Source: a virus. Taken from it: a stretch of DNA of 64,000 nt. Numbering within the stretch: position 1 is the first letter of the stretch; every line of letters begins with the position of its first letter. Below, one piece after another: positions 34,796 to 45,121 of the stretch. The position numbers and the translations under genes were made by a program. The DNA lies in the IMG/VR virus record IMGVR_UViG_3300023180_000051, positions 1-64,000 of that record, one strand, 5' to 3'. The notes under the pieces are model-generated. The model saw only the letters and a list, made by a program, of their open reading frames with translations. It was not told the origin of the DNA and searched no databases.

Positions 34796-36577
34796 CTACG
34801 CTTGGGTTACTGGTGTAATGCTGAGACTAGTTACTGATTGTCCAGATGTTAGTTTAATTCTTACAAAAATATCATTAGTAGAAGAATTAGAACTACTTTC
34901 TGATCCGAAAGTACAGCCTATCGCTGTATTATTTAGTGCTGTATTGAGAGGTAAGATATAGTCGATAGCGCAACCACCAACGGCAATTCCAGATCCAGAA
35001 TATCTTTCATATAAATCCAACCAACCATTAGTAGCAGCATTCAAAGATTGTACATTAGGAATATTTGAAGTCATCCATATTCCTGCAACTCCACTGGGAG
35101 AATTTATATTGATAGTAAAGTTTTGTACGGAAGATCTGGTAAATTTGAATGTAAAGTATTGAGCACCAGATCTAGATCCACCAGAAAGGTCTGGACCATA
35201 TGGAAGATATGTAGTAGTATAATCAGTTTCGTCGTGACTCAAAACTCCACCAACAACAGTTGCTTCAAAATCGTTAATTGTAATAAATTGATTGAAATTT
35301 ATCGTGCTTCCATTCCAAATATTTGCAGGATTATCAGTTGCACTAATTGAATTTATCCTAACACCATTTCCCGACCCAGAACCAACATTACCAATAACAA
35401 CATTTTGTTCATCAATTTTAGTAGAAGATGGTGTTCCACCTTTTACTAAGATTACTTTTGTGTATGTTGGTGTATGATTTCTTGTTGAATATCCATTATC
35501 AACAGTAAAAGTTGGAAAGTTATTAGAAGCAATGTGAGTGTCTCTAATTGGTAAATTTACTGTATAATTTGTAGTAGAAGAACTCAAATAGTTTTGTGGC
35601 AATGGTACAGAAATACTAGCATCTGAATATGTAATATCGTTTACAGTTTCAAAATTGGTAACAGCACTTACTGTAATAAATGTATTGCTAGAAGGAAATA
35701 CATTCCCAGATAAATTTCCAAAATTCAATTCCACCTGATATGAATTGGACTGACTAAAATGTGGAATACCACTGCTATAATTATAGTTTGCTGTTAGTGG
35801 TTCTGTTATTGTAGAAGTGCAAGTTGGTTGACCAGGATTTGATGTGTCATACAACCATTGAACTTTTTGTGAAAGAATTGCAGATTGTGAAAATTGCAAC
35901 TCATTCCATCCACTAGTATTAGATCCTGTAGCATAGAAATCATAAGATTGCCAGAACCCCGTTGGATCTCCAGTGATCGTTCCATAATCTACATTATTAG
36001 AAATAATCAAATCATCATACGTTCCTGAATTATCAGTATCATCAAAAGTTACGGAACCTACACTAGAACCATTTCTGTTTACAGATAATGTTCCGCTATT
36101 TCCTGGACCAAAAGTTTCTTTTAGTTCTGTAACATAATTTGCTGTTCTTAAAACTTTTACTGTACTTCCTGCTCCTGGTAAAGAAGCAATTCCATTATCT
36201 AATCCAGTAACACCAGAGCAATATCTGTACTGAGTATATTGATCTAGATCAATACTAGTATTTGATATAGTTTGTGGTTGAGTGGGAATAATTCTTCCTA
36301 AAAAAGTATTCAAACCATCAACAGCATCTGCTACTTTTGTGTTTTGATCGAGAACAACTGCATAAGTGCTGTTTGTATAAGAACCATCTGTTGGCAAACC
36401 AATAACTCCTGCTTCTGCAGCAGTAAGTGCGTCATAAACTAAATTAACAGCATCAACAACATTTGTAGTTGTGTCAACATCCAAATTGGATATGTCTCCT
36501 ACGTCTGTAGCAATATTATTGATTTCTCTTCTTTGTTGCTCAAACGTGAATGTTTTCGCTACGTTTCTAGTTGCCAT
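34796..36577 (-). CDS. Virion structural protein with coiled N-terminus, 593 aa
   Basis: Residues 1-95 are coil-like (MATRNVAKTFTFEQQRREIN, then GDISNLDVDTTTNVVDAVNL and KVADAVDGLNTFLGRI), resembling the coil units of the 2,305-aa protein. The rest is a Ser/Thr/Asn-rich beta protein with jelly-roll-like segments and a C-terminal SGQSVTSLSITPVTQA. The start overlaps the 67-aa stop by 11 bases. It lies between the DUF4815-type and 2,305-aa genes, so it is probably a baseplate-attached fibre or connector. Family not recognised beyond marine T4-like phages. Confidence 0.8.
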   Translation of the reverse strand: MATRNVAKTFTFEQQRREINNIATDVGDISNLDVDTTTNVVDAVNLVYDALTAAEAGVIGLPTDGSYTNSTYAVVLDQNTKVADAVDGLNTFLGRIIPTQPQTISNTSIDLDQYTQYRYCSGVTGLDNGIASLPGAGSTVKVLRTANYVTELKETFGPGNSGTLSVNRNGSSVGSVTFDDTDNSGTYDDLIISNNVDYGTITGDPTGFWQSYDFYATGSNTSGWNELQFSQSAILSQKVQWLYDTSNPGQPTCTSTITEPLTANYNYSSGIPHFSQSNSYQVELNFGNLSGNVFPSSNTFITVSAVTNFETVNDITYSDASISVPLPQNYLSSSTTNYTVNLPIRDTHIASNNFPTFTVDNGYSTRNHTPTYTKVILVKGGTPSSTKIDEQNVVIGNVGSGSGNGVRINSISATDNPANIWNGSTINFNQFITINDFEATVVGGVLSHDETDYTTTYLPYGPDLSGGSRSGAQYFTFKFTRSSVQNFTININSPSGVAGIWMTSNIPNVQSLNAATNGWLDLYERYSGSGIAVGGCAIDYILPLNTALNNTAIGCTFGSESSSNSSTNDIFVRIKLTSGQSVTSLSITPVTQA

Positions 36578-36770
36578 TTTTGATTAGCTCTTTTAGTAAA
36601 GTTTTTATTTCAGAAACTTCATTCTTCAAAATATTTATGTCCTCCAAAGCATTGTTTAAAGACTTCAACTTTCTCCTAGCTTCTATTGCTGATGGGTCAT
36701 GATTAATTATTGCACCAGTATTTTTATCTCGCAATAATCCATCATGACCCTTTACTTTTATATAATCCAT
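36567..36770 (-). CDS. Small conserved-looking phage protein, 67 aa
   Basis: Starts MDYIKVKGHDGLLRDKNTGA and then forms a long charged helix or coil (ARRKLKSLNNALEDINILKN, continuing EVSEIKTLLKELIKNGN). The beginning KGHDxLxRDxxTGAI(I/L)N is a recurrent motif of small proteins encoded in T4-like cyanophage structural regions. The start overlaps the stop of the 2,764-aa gene by one base (TAATG), and the end overlaps the 593-aa start, so all three are translationally coupled. A small assembly factor is possible. Confidence 0.85.
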   Translation of the reverse strand: MDYIKVKGHDGLLRDKNTGAIINHDPSAIEARRKLKSLNNALEDINILKNEVSEIKTLLKELIKNGN

Positions 36771-39700
36771 TAGAATCCTGCAACCGCACGAATGTCTTGA
36801 ATCTTAGGAACATATACTGGATCGGATCCGAGCATTACAATTTTGATAGCAAACGAAGAAAATTCGGGGAGATCTGATACACTATATTTTAGATCTTGAT
36901 AAGAAGATTGCTTTTCAACAACACTGGAAATTGTATTGTTGCTATTAGCAAGTTCACTTGTATCAGGATGACCATTATCATTGAAATAGATCCACTCAAT
37001 ATCATCAAAGTTTTCTTGACTTGAAGACTTCTTGAATTTATACAGGACTTGAATATTTTCTATTTCTTTTACATTTGCTAAGAGGTGAACATCAATAGAA
37101 GTAGCTGGACTTGCTATGTAAACTTCTTTAGTTACATACTTGGAAATTGTGGAACTATTGTTTGAAGTATCTTCTTCTACATAATCAACACCATTTTCAT
37201 ATCTAACTCTAGACACTTCAATGAACAGTGATTCATCATCGGGTTGTGCTGGATAAGATATAATGTCTCCTACACGGAAGATATCGCTGGATTGACTATC
37301 GGAATCAGATGCTCTTGTAAACAAGTTGTTATCAATAATCCTTCCAGTATAATCATCATTGATTGGTCTGAAGTCGGTTCTTAGAGTCAATTCTCTGGAA
37401 TTTCTATTCCAAATAATTGAAGTTCCGCTAATAATATTGTCATATGTAATTGTAGGAGTAATTGGATTCCTAGCAGTAATCGTAATCGATTCTCCAGCAG
37501 CAGATTGAGTAGAACTATTGATAACAGGAACAATCAATGATGGTGAAGTTCCAACTGTAATAGTTGGGGGATTATTATCATTGATAAATTGTTCTAGTTG
37601 CAGTTCTTCTCCTTGAATAAATCCTTGTTTTGTTTTTAATTTTACAAATGCATTTGTTCCATCAATCTTGACTATTTGACCAGCAGCTTCAGAAGAAACT
37701 CCTTTTACACTCTTGTTATTTGTGTAAGTAATGTCTGGTGTGTTAGTTGCAAGAGCAAATGTGTAAACTGGATAAAATTCCAGAATTTGATTCTGCCTTC
37801 CATATCTTTGTTCTGTACCAACAGGATTTTCAATTCTATTAGAAACAGTTTTTACTGAACAGCTAGACAAATCAATCACTGGAGACAAGTATGAAACATC
37901 AGATGTCAGATTTATTTTGTAAACTAAAGAATCATCAATATTGTTGAGAATTTCATTTATGGGAGAACTAATAACTTTTTGATTGTTAAAATAATGACTT
38001 TCATTCAAGAATGTTTTTTCATAATCATTTTGTGAATAAGAAGAGTAATTAGTTGATGTAGAATCAACAGGAACAATGTTGGTGGTTTTTACGAAAGTTT
38101 CTAGTTTTGTTCCAGAAACAGTAATGTATCTAACTTGTGGATATAGAGTTTCGTATTTTCTATTGTAAGCAGCATATAAGTTATTACCACCTGCAATATC
38201 ATTTGAAGATGCTTTTCCAGGAACAATTATATTGTAAGAATCAATTCCAGAGTTTGTAACTTGGAAAAGATTTGTGTTGAATACTGAAGAATTCAAACCA
38301 CCAACTGATCCAGATCCTCTATAAAATACATATGAATTTCCATTTCCGTCAAATCCATGATCTCTATGATTTACTTTGACTACATTAGAATTTCCTCTAA
38401 ACAAGGTAGAAGTTGCAGTGGATCCAGCAGTAGCATCAGTTTCAAATGTATTTGCAGTTAATTTTTCATATCTAAGTGGGGAATTTTTCAATAACAACTC
38501 AGCAGTTCTGCTGATATCAAATTCGGCACGATACATATTGAACTTTAGATCTTGATCTAGATCTTCTGTCCAATTTTCTGTATTTTGTGATTTGTATAAA
38601 GATCCGAGTGATGGTTGACTCGTAATAACAGTACTAGTTGAAATATCAGTTTCTCCTAACTTAGAAGACCAGAGTTTATAATCAGTAGAATCTGTTTCTA
38701 TTACTAACGCATATTCTGTATTATTTTCCAAATAAACTGGATAATCGAACATAAAGTTAGTTGGTGTAGTAGACTCTGTGAGACCTTCGAAATCGGTTGC
38801 TATGCCCATTCTAACTGCTGGGGTATCTATCTCTATCAAAGTTTCAATTACGCATCCTCCAGCGCCATTACCGACGCCTTTGATGACAACTGATGGTGCT
38901 TCGGTATATCCAAAACCAGAAATTGCAACATCTACATTATAAATTTTTCCATTGGAAACACTAACTTGAGCAGTTGCTACTGATCCACCAGGAAGTTGTG
39001 GACTTTCTATAGTAAGAACAGCACTGTCATAATTTGATCCTGTTTCTTTAATAATAATGTCAGAGAGTTTTCCGCTATCTTTTGCAATTTTTAATTTGAG
39101 TGAAGTTCCATTTGCAGCATTTGCTGTAGTAATTGAAGGAACTTCTAGATCTTCATTTTGACGGAACGACTTTCCATTATGGTTGGATAACACTAATGTG
39201 TATACTTGCTCATTTGTTAGTGAGAAAATTCCTTGTGCATTTGCAACTAACTCTACTCCATTCTTATCAATTATTCTGGAGATTGGTCCAGAAGCAGCAG
39301 AAGTAGATCCAACTATGTACTCATCTTTTTTGACAGAAACAGATCCTGTAGAGAAACACTTCAAATATGTTTCTGGAGATAATGATTTTTCTGTTCCAGG
39401 AACTATATTTTTTGCTGGTTTTTCATAATTTACATTTGTCAAATAAACTCTTGCGGGAATAGTAGCACTCTTTTCTTTGAAGAATAAATCCAATCCCGTC
39501 ACAAAAACTCCACCTTCATAATTTTCAACTTTGAATATTTGTGCAAGGGGATTTGGTTTTATGGGATTATCAGTATTGCTGTCAACAAATTGAACACCCT
39601 CATTTGATTTGAAGTATGAAGGTTTTGTTGATATAATACTTGAAGGATTTTGAGGAAGTATACCAGAAGCATAATACTTAATTTCTGCATAACTATCTAC

Positions 39701-42700
39701 AGATGTCTTATCTTCATTTGTGCTACTGGATGTAAATCTAAATGTTAGTTCTCCTGTAGTAAACTTCAATTCTTCGGAAGATGTATCATAGTCTACAGTA
39801 GAGATATCACCTCCCCATAAAGAATTTTCTTTTGGTGCATAACCAAATGGAAGTAGAATCAACCCACTTGCATTTCCATTACTATCTGTTTTTATTTGAC
39901 CATTGAAAGCAGATAAAGAGTTACCAGCAATTCCAGTAAATCTCAAGTCTGGATTTACCCAACGATTGATATTTCTACCTTCTAGGAAAACAGAAATATT
40001 AGTATTTGGTTTTAGTCTCTCTATAGCAAACTTGATTGGTTTTGATCTTGCGAAGAATTGTAGCGAAGATGATACAATGTTTTCTCCAATTTTTTTAGAT
40101 ACAACACCTTTTGCGAGATCATTATTTTGTGGACTTACATTTGAACTACTACCAACTGAAGCAACCTGTACAGAAGACTTAGAGATTAGTAGATTGTTTT
40201 CTCCTAATGAATTTATTGGAGTGAAAGCAGTAGAGGTTCCTACCCAATTCACAATATATGAATTGTATAAACTAGACAAACTTTCTTTTGGATCTTCTTT
40301 TGCTAAGAAAATATTATACAAATTTGTATTTGTATCAATAATTAATGGTTCAATAGTATCGGCATACCATTGATCTATTTGTGGAGAAAGATGTCCCTCT
40401 CCAACATATTGAAATACTACAAATGGATTTGGATTGATAGTTTTAGAAGCAAAATCATTTCCTAATAGTTTTAGTTCAGTATATGGAAGCGTAACAATAT
40501 CACCAGATTTCTTATAACCAGCAACTGTTCTTTGATCTTCTCTCGTGTATAGTTCTTTTAGATCAATTGAATCTTCTTTTGATTGTGGTCTTAATACAGA
40601 TTGTCTACTATCAATAGAGCATCTATAATCGGGAGATGATAGGAACCCAATACTATGAGATTCAAAATTATCCACAAAGAAACCACTCTTGAATCTATCA
40701 AGACCAACACTATCTTTGATTTGCATGTTTAGAGCTTGTTGCTCCAAAATACTCAATGTTGTATAATATTCTAAACGTTCAATACGTTTTTCTAATTTTC
40801 CAATATCTTTCATCGTATATCTACGATGTTCAACTGGAGTAATTCTTACATTTTTGCTGCTTGGCGTAAAAGCAGGAATGTAAGCATAGAACAATGGAAT
40901 AGCATCTTTTATGTCATCTGGTTTGGATGGGTTCAATGAAGAGTTACCTTCTTTGACAACAAACTCGCCTCTCTTGTTCAAGAAAATACCATCAATTCTG
41001 TCAAGATACTCTACTTGACTAAATGAGAACGTATACTCTAAATTTGCATCTGGCGCAGGAGTGCTAGAAACAACAGATCCAGATCCAGTGAAATTACTAG
41101 TAGTTATTTCTAAAGATGAAGTGTCCTGATATCCAGGAACAATAGTATTTGAATTTACTTTTGGTCTAAAATCAATAACATTTTTTAGATTGATATTTCC
41201 AAGAACTGATGAATTGAATGTAGGAATTTCATCTTCTAATACACCCGCTTCATGTAAGTAACTATCAATTGTTGCAAAATCACCTTGAGAATGTTCAAAA
41301 TAATCAAATCCAATAATTAGTTGTCCAACGGTTGGTTCAAATCCTGGTCTGATTACAATCCTAGAAACATCGTAAATTGTATCTCTTTGACCATCATCAA
41401 AGGTAAATCTATTAGTTACATCTTTTCCAGAAATAAGATTGCCTGAGTTATCAACTTCTGGTGGTTGCGTACTTGTACCTTCGTAGATATATCTTATCTT
41501 ATAAACGTCAGAATATGATAGTTTTTCCACAACATCGCTATCATAATTTGTTCCTCTAAGTGGAACTACTCTATCTCCAGAAGAATCAACTACAATTCTT
41601 TTATTCTCGATTGCTGTTTTTAGTCTTGGTTTTGCATTTTCTACTTCTACAGTTGCAGTAAGTTTTAGTTCTGGTGCTGTAAAGTTTGCAATTGATGATA
41701 CATTTGTATTGAAGTAACTAGATGGCAATTCTATCGATAGACTTCCTGATGTTAATCCACTCGCAGTGTCTGTAGATGATACAATACTAACACTGTCTGG
41801 ATCAATGTAAATCAGATCACCGTTTTCAACTAAGTCTGCATCATTCTTATTAAGAACAGTGATTACATAATTCTTTTCATTGAAAGTTGTAAATCTCTGA
41901 GTACCAAATGGAAGTTGTGCTGCAAATGTAATAATACCTCCACCAGTAGATCCAGCGGCAACAAAGTCTCTACGGAAATAATATTTGATTTTGCTATCTT
42001 CACCGCCAGTAGAAATTTGTTTTACTTCTTTTCCTCCTGTTGGGAAAAGGAGAGTTCCTGAATTTATATTCTGTACTTTTGGACGTAACAATACAACACT
42101 AGTATTATTTACATCGGCATATAAAGTTTCATCTAGATAAATTCTAGTTTTAGATGATCCTTTTTGTACCGTAGCATATTGCACTACACCTCTAATAACA
42201 TTGTTATCTACATCAGAGAACTGTACTAAATCTCCCTGAGAAACAACCGAACTAGCATCAGAATTGAAACTTGTAGATTCTAAAAACTTATTTCCTTTGG
42301 AACCAAAGAAAGTAAAATCAGTTACAGAAGAAAGATTTGCATAATCTTTATTATCTAATATTACATCTGCTGTAAATGTATTAATTCCACCAGATCCATA
42401 ATTACATCCCATGGATTTTACATTATTTGGTGCATACGTAGTTACAGTATTTCTGTTTAGAACTGGTACGATAACAGCTTGCTCAGCAACTGTTGCTCCA
42501 TCGGTATCTAAAGTCACTACAGGTGGAATTGTATATTCTTCTGATACTGATGCTTTGTCTAAAATATCAACCTTATAAATTGATTGACCTAAACGACCAA
42601 CTAAAATCTGACTCTCGTTATAGAGAATGCCATTTATTCTTATCTTAGTGGTAGAAGGATATCCGTTTCCTCTCTTCTGTACTATCAAATGAGAAATTGT

Positions 42701-45064
42701 ATTTTCTTTTGCAATGTTTAATAGATTACCAGATTCGTCTCTAATTGTTTCTCCTGGAATGAATTTTCCAGAGAGTGTTTTTATGAAAAGAATATTCCCT
42801 GTTGAGTAAACACCATTGGATGCACCTTCTACGACTCCATATGCTTTGCTAGTCAGACCATAAACATATTCACCTACATCATAAGTTCCCTGTGTTATAA
42901 TAGTATCTAAAATAATTTTAGTGTAGAATTGTGGGTCGAAATAAGACAATGCATACTTTGCATTATATGCTTCTCCACCTTGATCTAATACACCTTTAGA
43001 AAGAACGATATCGGAGTCTGGGTTGAATCCATCTCCTCTTTCTTGCAAGTAGAAATTATTTGGTTTTATTGTTCCTATAACAGGAGTAATTGTATCACTA
43101 TAATCGATTATCTCAGCAAACTTAGAAGCTGATAAATCGATAACTGTTCCTTGACCAGTTGGTGTTGTATTATTAGCAACAAACTCTGTTCCTTCATCTG
43201 GACTGTCTGCGCCAATTTCAGTCCAGTTGGTATTTGATGCAGATACAATCTTATATTGTCTTCCTGGTATTATTTCACTTGCATTGAGAACTACTTCATC
43301 TGCAGTTGCATCTTGTTCTGATAAAAATAAAATTCTCCTTTTATTAAATGAAGTCTCATCATATTCCACTAAAACATTTTCTAAGTCTTTTTTATTTCCA
43401 GCAACAGTAATTTCTAAGTATTTTGCAGATTCTCCTTGTGCTGGATTTATTGCTGGTTTATAAACCTTAGTAAAAGACAGTACTTCAACAGAGTCAACAA
43501 TATTTTCTGCTGCTCTTGTTCTTACATACCAAAGATTGGCAAATGTATTTTCTAGATCATTTGCATTGATTGTTTCAATTGCATAATCATCATCAACAAT
43601 CTGTAGAGTTATAGTTTTGATTCCAATGTTAGAATCAAAAAATTGACCTCTTCTACTGATAGAACTTCTATAGTTATCACTAGACTCAGTTCCACTCAAA
43701 CCTACATATCCGTCATTAAATAAGTTTGATAAAAAGATTGTTGGATAAGCAGTTAGTTGAGAACCTTCTTTGTTTAGAGGAACACTTCCAAAAACATTAG
43801 TAATATTGAATGTTGGAAGTCCACTTGCTTTGACAGTAACATTTTCAGAACTTGTACTTTCTCTTGCTTTATTGAGTTCTAAAAATTTTGTTTCTTTATT
43901 GACAATTTCATATCCTTTAATATATGCTTTACCAGGACCAACGCTGGCAATCATCTTTCTGGATGCTTCTAATTCAGAAAGACCATTATACAATCCAAAC
44001 TCATCAGCAGAATAGACACCGTTATTTTGATTTCTTTGTGAATATTCTCTAATATTGACAGAAAAATCTTCTACTACATAATCACCACTCTCATCATATG
44101 TTCTTCTAGCAAGAGTTTGTTCTAATAAATTGTAGTCTGTTGCTGTTACTTTCTTTTGAATTGCTCCTTGTGATACTGTAATAATTTGAATAAAATTCTT
44201 ATCAGTAATTTCATTTAGTTCAAACTTTTTAAGTTCTAACTGAATTCGCAAACGATGCGCTCCAGGAGCAGTTTGGTTTGAAGAACCAATAGCATTATCA
44301 TATAGTGATAAATCTTTTTCTGGTGTAACAATATCTTCTACAATAGTAAATCCAATCTTTGCAGAAGGTCTATTGTAATATGAATCAATAACTAAAAGCT
44401 CTTCTTGATTTTTTACAAAATAACCATTGACAAAATAAATTCCTTCTTCCACCTTTACACCAGAAGCATATCCCATTGCTGGACTTTCTAATGTAATAGT
44501 TTGATTTGTATTTGGATTCGTGACAGAAATACTAGTTGGAAGAACGCTTCCATCAGTACCTACAACCATTAGAGGAGTATTTACTCCATCAACTACTTCC
44601 AGAGTTTCTCCTTGTCTAAAAGTAAGTTCTTCACTAGAATTTCCACTGGTAATATAGTTTACATAAAGAGTATCAGCACTAGAATCTGTCGCTAAATTTA
44701 CAGACAGAATCACTGCTTCAACACCAGAAGTCAAACCTTGAACAGTTTGACCAATCAGTTGTGTAATATCATATTTTTTATATACAATATTATTATCTTC
44801 ATTTACCGCTACTTCGGATACTGAAGATAATTTTACATAGTTTAGTTTCGTATTGAGACTAACTTCTCCAGGTATTACAAGTTCGCCTTGCTTGAAAGAG
44901 TATTTTCCAAAACTCTCAATTTGATTTTGTAAAATTGATTGGAGTTGTGTTAATTCACGTCCTTGGATGGAATATCCAGGGCGAAATAGTACTTTATAAA
45001 AATTCTTATCTGCGTCGAAATCGTCGTAGTAAGGATTTACATTAAGGTTAGTCTTCTGTGGCAT
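36770..45064 (-). CDS. Giant DUF4815-type baseplate protein, 2,764 aa
   Basis: The N-terminus (NVNPYYDDFDADKNFYKVLF, then RPGYSIQGRELTQLQSILQN) fits the DUF4815 family of phage structural proteins. The domain probably runs through the first ~550 residues, followed by an NTNW module at ~597-640. Later parts include TLSILEQQALNMQIKDSVGL (near residue 1,445), a galactose-binding-like region near 1,700-1,850 (FKVENYEGGVFVTGLDLFFK), and GSGYT-like modules near 2,010-2,050. In T4-like marine phages this type of protein follows gp8 and is thought to sit on the baseplate rim. It has its own candidate late promoter (45099-45106) and a ribosome-binding sequence GGCGGAG before ATG. Confidence 0.85.
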   Translation of the reverse strand: MPQKTNLNVNPYYDDFDADKNFYKVLFRPGYSIQGRELTQLQSILQNQIESFGKYSFKQGELVIPGEVSLNTKLNYVKLSSVSEVAVNEDNNIVYKKYDITQLIGQTVQGLTSGVEAVILSVNLATDSSADTLYVNYITSGNSSEELTFRQGETLEVVDGVNTPLMVVGTDGSVLPTSISVTNPNTNQTITLESPAMGYASGVKVEEGIYFVNGYFVKNQEELLVIDSYYNRPSAKIGFTIVEDIVTPEKDLSLYDNAIGSSNQTAPGAHRLRIQLELKKFELNEITDKNFIQIITVSQGAIQKKVTATDYNLLEQTLARRTYDESGDYVVEDFSVNIREYSQRNQNNGVYSADEFGLYNGLSELEASRKMIASVGPGKAYIKGYEIVNKETKFLELNKARESTSSENVTVKASGLPTFNITNVFGSVPLNKEGSQLTAYPTIFLSNLFNDGYVGLSGTESSDNYRSSISRRGQFFDSNIGIKTITLQIVDDDYAIETINANDLENTFANLWYVRTRAAENIVDSVEVLSFTKVYKPAINPAQGESAKYLEITVAGNKKDLENVLVEYDETSFNKRRILFLSEQDATADEVVLNASEIIPGRQYKIVSASNTNWTEIGADSPDEGTEFVANNTTPTGQGTVIDLSASKFAEIIDYSDTITPVIGTIKPNNFYLQERGDGFNPDSDIVLSKGVLDQGGEAYNAKYALSYFDPQFYTKIILDTIITQGTYDVGEYVYGLTSKAYGVVEGASNGVYSTGNILFIKTLSGKFIPGETIRDESGNLLNIAKENTISHLIVQKRGNGYPSTTKIRINGILYNESQILVGRLGQSIYKVDILDKASVSEEYTIPPVVTLDTDGATVAEQAVIVPVLNRNTVTTYAPNNVKSMGCNYGSGGINTFTADVILDNKDYANLSSVTDFTFFGSKGNKFLESTSFNSDASSVVSQGDLVQFSDVDNNVIRGVVQYATVQKGSSKTRIYLDETLYADVNNTSVVLLRPKVQNINSGTLLFPTGGKEVKQISTGGEDSKIKYYFRRDFVAAGSTGGGIITFAAQLPFGTQRFTTFNEKNYVITVLNKNDADLVENGDLIYIDPDSVSIVSSTDTASGLTSGSLSIELPSSYFNTNVSSIANFTAPELKLTATVEVENAKPRLKTAIENKRIVVDSSGDRVVPLRGTNYDSDVVEKLSYSDVYKIRYIYEGTSTQPPEVDNSGNLISGKDVTNRFTFDDGQRDTIYDVSRIVIRPGFEPTVGQLIIGFDYFEHSQGDFATIDSYLHEAGVLEDEIPTFNSSVLGNINLKNVIDFRPKVNSNTIVPGYQDTSSLEITTSNFTGSGSVVSSTPAPDANLEYTFSFSQVEYLDRIDGIFLNKRGEFVVKEGNSSLNPSKPDDIKDAIPLFYAYIPAFTPSSKNVRITPVEHRRYTMKDIGKLEKRIERLEYYTTLSILEQQALNMQIKDSVGLDRFKSGFFVDNFESHSIGFLSSPDYRCSIDSRQSVLRPQSKEDSIDLKELYTREDQRTVAGYKKSGDIVTLPYTELKLLGNDFASKTINPNPFVVFQYVGEGHLSPQIDQWYADTIEPLIIDTNTNLYNIFLAKEDPKESLSSLYNSYIVNWVGTSTAFTPINSLGENNLLISKSSVQVASVGSSSNVSPQNNDLAKGVVSKKIGENIVSSSLQFFARSKPIKFAIERLKPNTNISVFLEGRNINRWVNPDLRFTGIAGNSLSAFNGQIKTDSNGNASGLILLPFGYAPKENSLWGGDISTVDYDTSSEELKFTTGELTFRFTSSSTNEDKTSVDSYAEIKYYASGILPQNPSSIISTKPSYFKSNEGVQFVDSNTDNPIKPNPLAQIFKVENYEGGVFVTGLDLFFKEKSATIPARVYLTNVNYEKPAKNIVPGTEKSLSPETYLKCFSTGSVSVKKDEYIVGSTSAASGPISRIIDKNGVELVANAQGIFSLTNEQVYTLVLSNHNGKSFRQNEDLEVPSITTANAANGTSLKLKIAKDSGKLSDIIIKETGSNYDSAVLTIESPQLPGGSVATAQVSVSNGKIYNVDVAISGFGYTEAPSVVIKGVGNGAGGCVIETLIEIDTPAVRMGIATDFEGLTESTTPTNFMFDYPVYLENNTEYALVIETDSTDYKLWSSKLGETDISTSTVITSQPSLGSLYKSQNTENWTEDLDQDLKFNMYRAEFDISRTAELLLKNSPLRYEKLTANTFETDATAGSTATSTLFRGNSNVVKVNHRDHGFDGNGNSYVFYRGSGSVGGLNSSVFNTNLFQVTNSGIDSYNIIVPGKASSNDIAGGNNLYAAYNRKYETLYPQVRYITVSGTKLETFVKTTNIVPVDSTSTNYSSYSQNDYEKTFLNESHYFNNQKVISSPINEILNNIDDSLVYKINLTSDVSYLSPVIDLSSCSVKTVSNRIENPVGTEQRYGRQNQILEFYPVYTFALATNTPDITYTNNKSVKGVSSEAAGQIVKIDGTNAFVKLKTKQGFIQGEELQLEQFINDNNPPTITVGTSPSLIVPVINSSTQSAAGESITITARNPITPTITYDNIISGTSIIWNRNSRELTLRTDFRPINDDYTGRIIDNNLFTRASDSDSQSSDIFRVGDIISYPAQPDDESLFIEVSRVRYENGVDYVEEDTSNNSSTISKYVTKEVYIASPATSIDVHLLANVKEIENIQVLYKFKKSSSQENFDDIEWIYFNDNGHPDTSELANSNNTISSVVEKQSSYQDLKYSVSDLPEFSSFAIKIVMLGSDPVYVPKIQDIRAVAGF
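43145..43275 (-). repeat. NTNW module in the 2,764-aa protein
   Basis: Reads SEIIPGRQYKIVSASNTNW, then TEIGADSPDEGTEFVAN and TTPTGQG. The match to the 2,305-aa protein copy spans the whole module. Confidence 0.85.
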
Positions 45065-45075
45065 CGTACTCCGCC

Positions 45076-45103
45076 AAATACTAGCATCTTGTCCCTAGTA
45101 TTT
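45076..45103 (-). promoter_or_regulatory. Perfect 9-bp inverted repeat at a candidate late start site
   Basis: Arms AAATACTAG (45095-45103, minus-strand reading) and CTAGTATTT (45084-45076), loop 10 bases. The 5' arm overlaps the late-promoter-like GCTAAATA, and the 3' arm directly abuts the ribosome-binding sequence GGCGGAG (45075-45069). Confidence 0.6.
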
Positions 45104-45106
45104 AGC
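45099..45106 (-). promoter_or_regulatory. Variant late promoter GCTAAATA
   Basis: GCTAAATACTA on the minus strand differs from TATAAATA in the first two bases, but the following CTA resembles the extended T4 late sequence. It lies in the 57-base gap between gp8 and the 2,764-aa gene, the expected place for a promoter. Confidence 0.45.
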
Positions 45107-45121
45107 GAAGTAATCTAGAGA

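Noticed and set aside
39903-40373. 156-aa open frame on the plus strand
   Set aside because: It lies wholly inside the 2,764-aa gene, has no promoter or ribosome-binding site, and its composition is that of antisense shadow. The same holds for other plus-strand frames such as 7759-8160 and 5704-6066.
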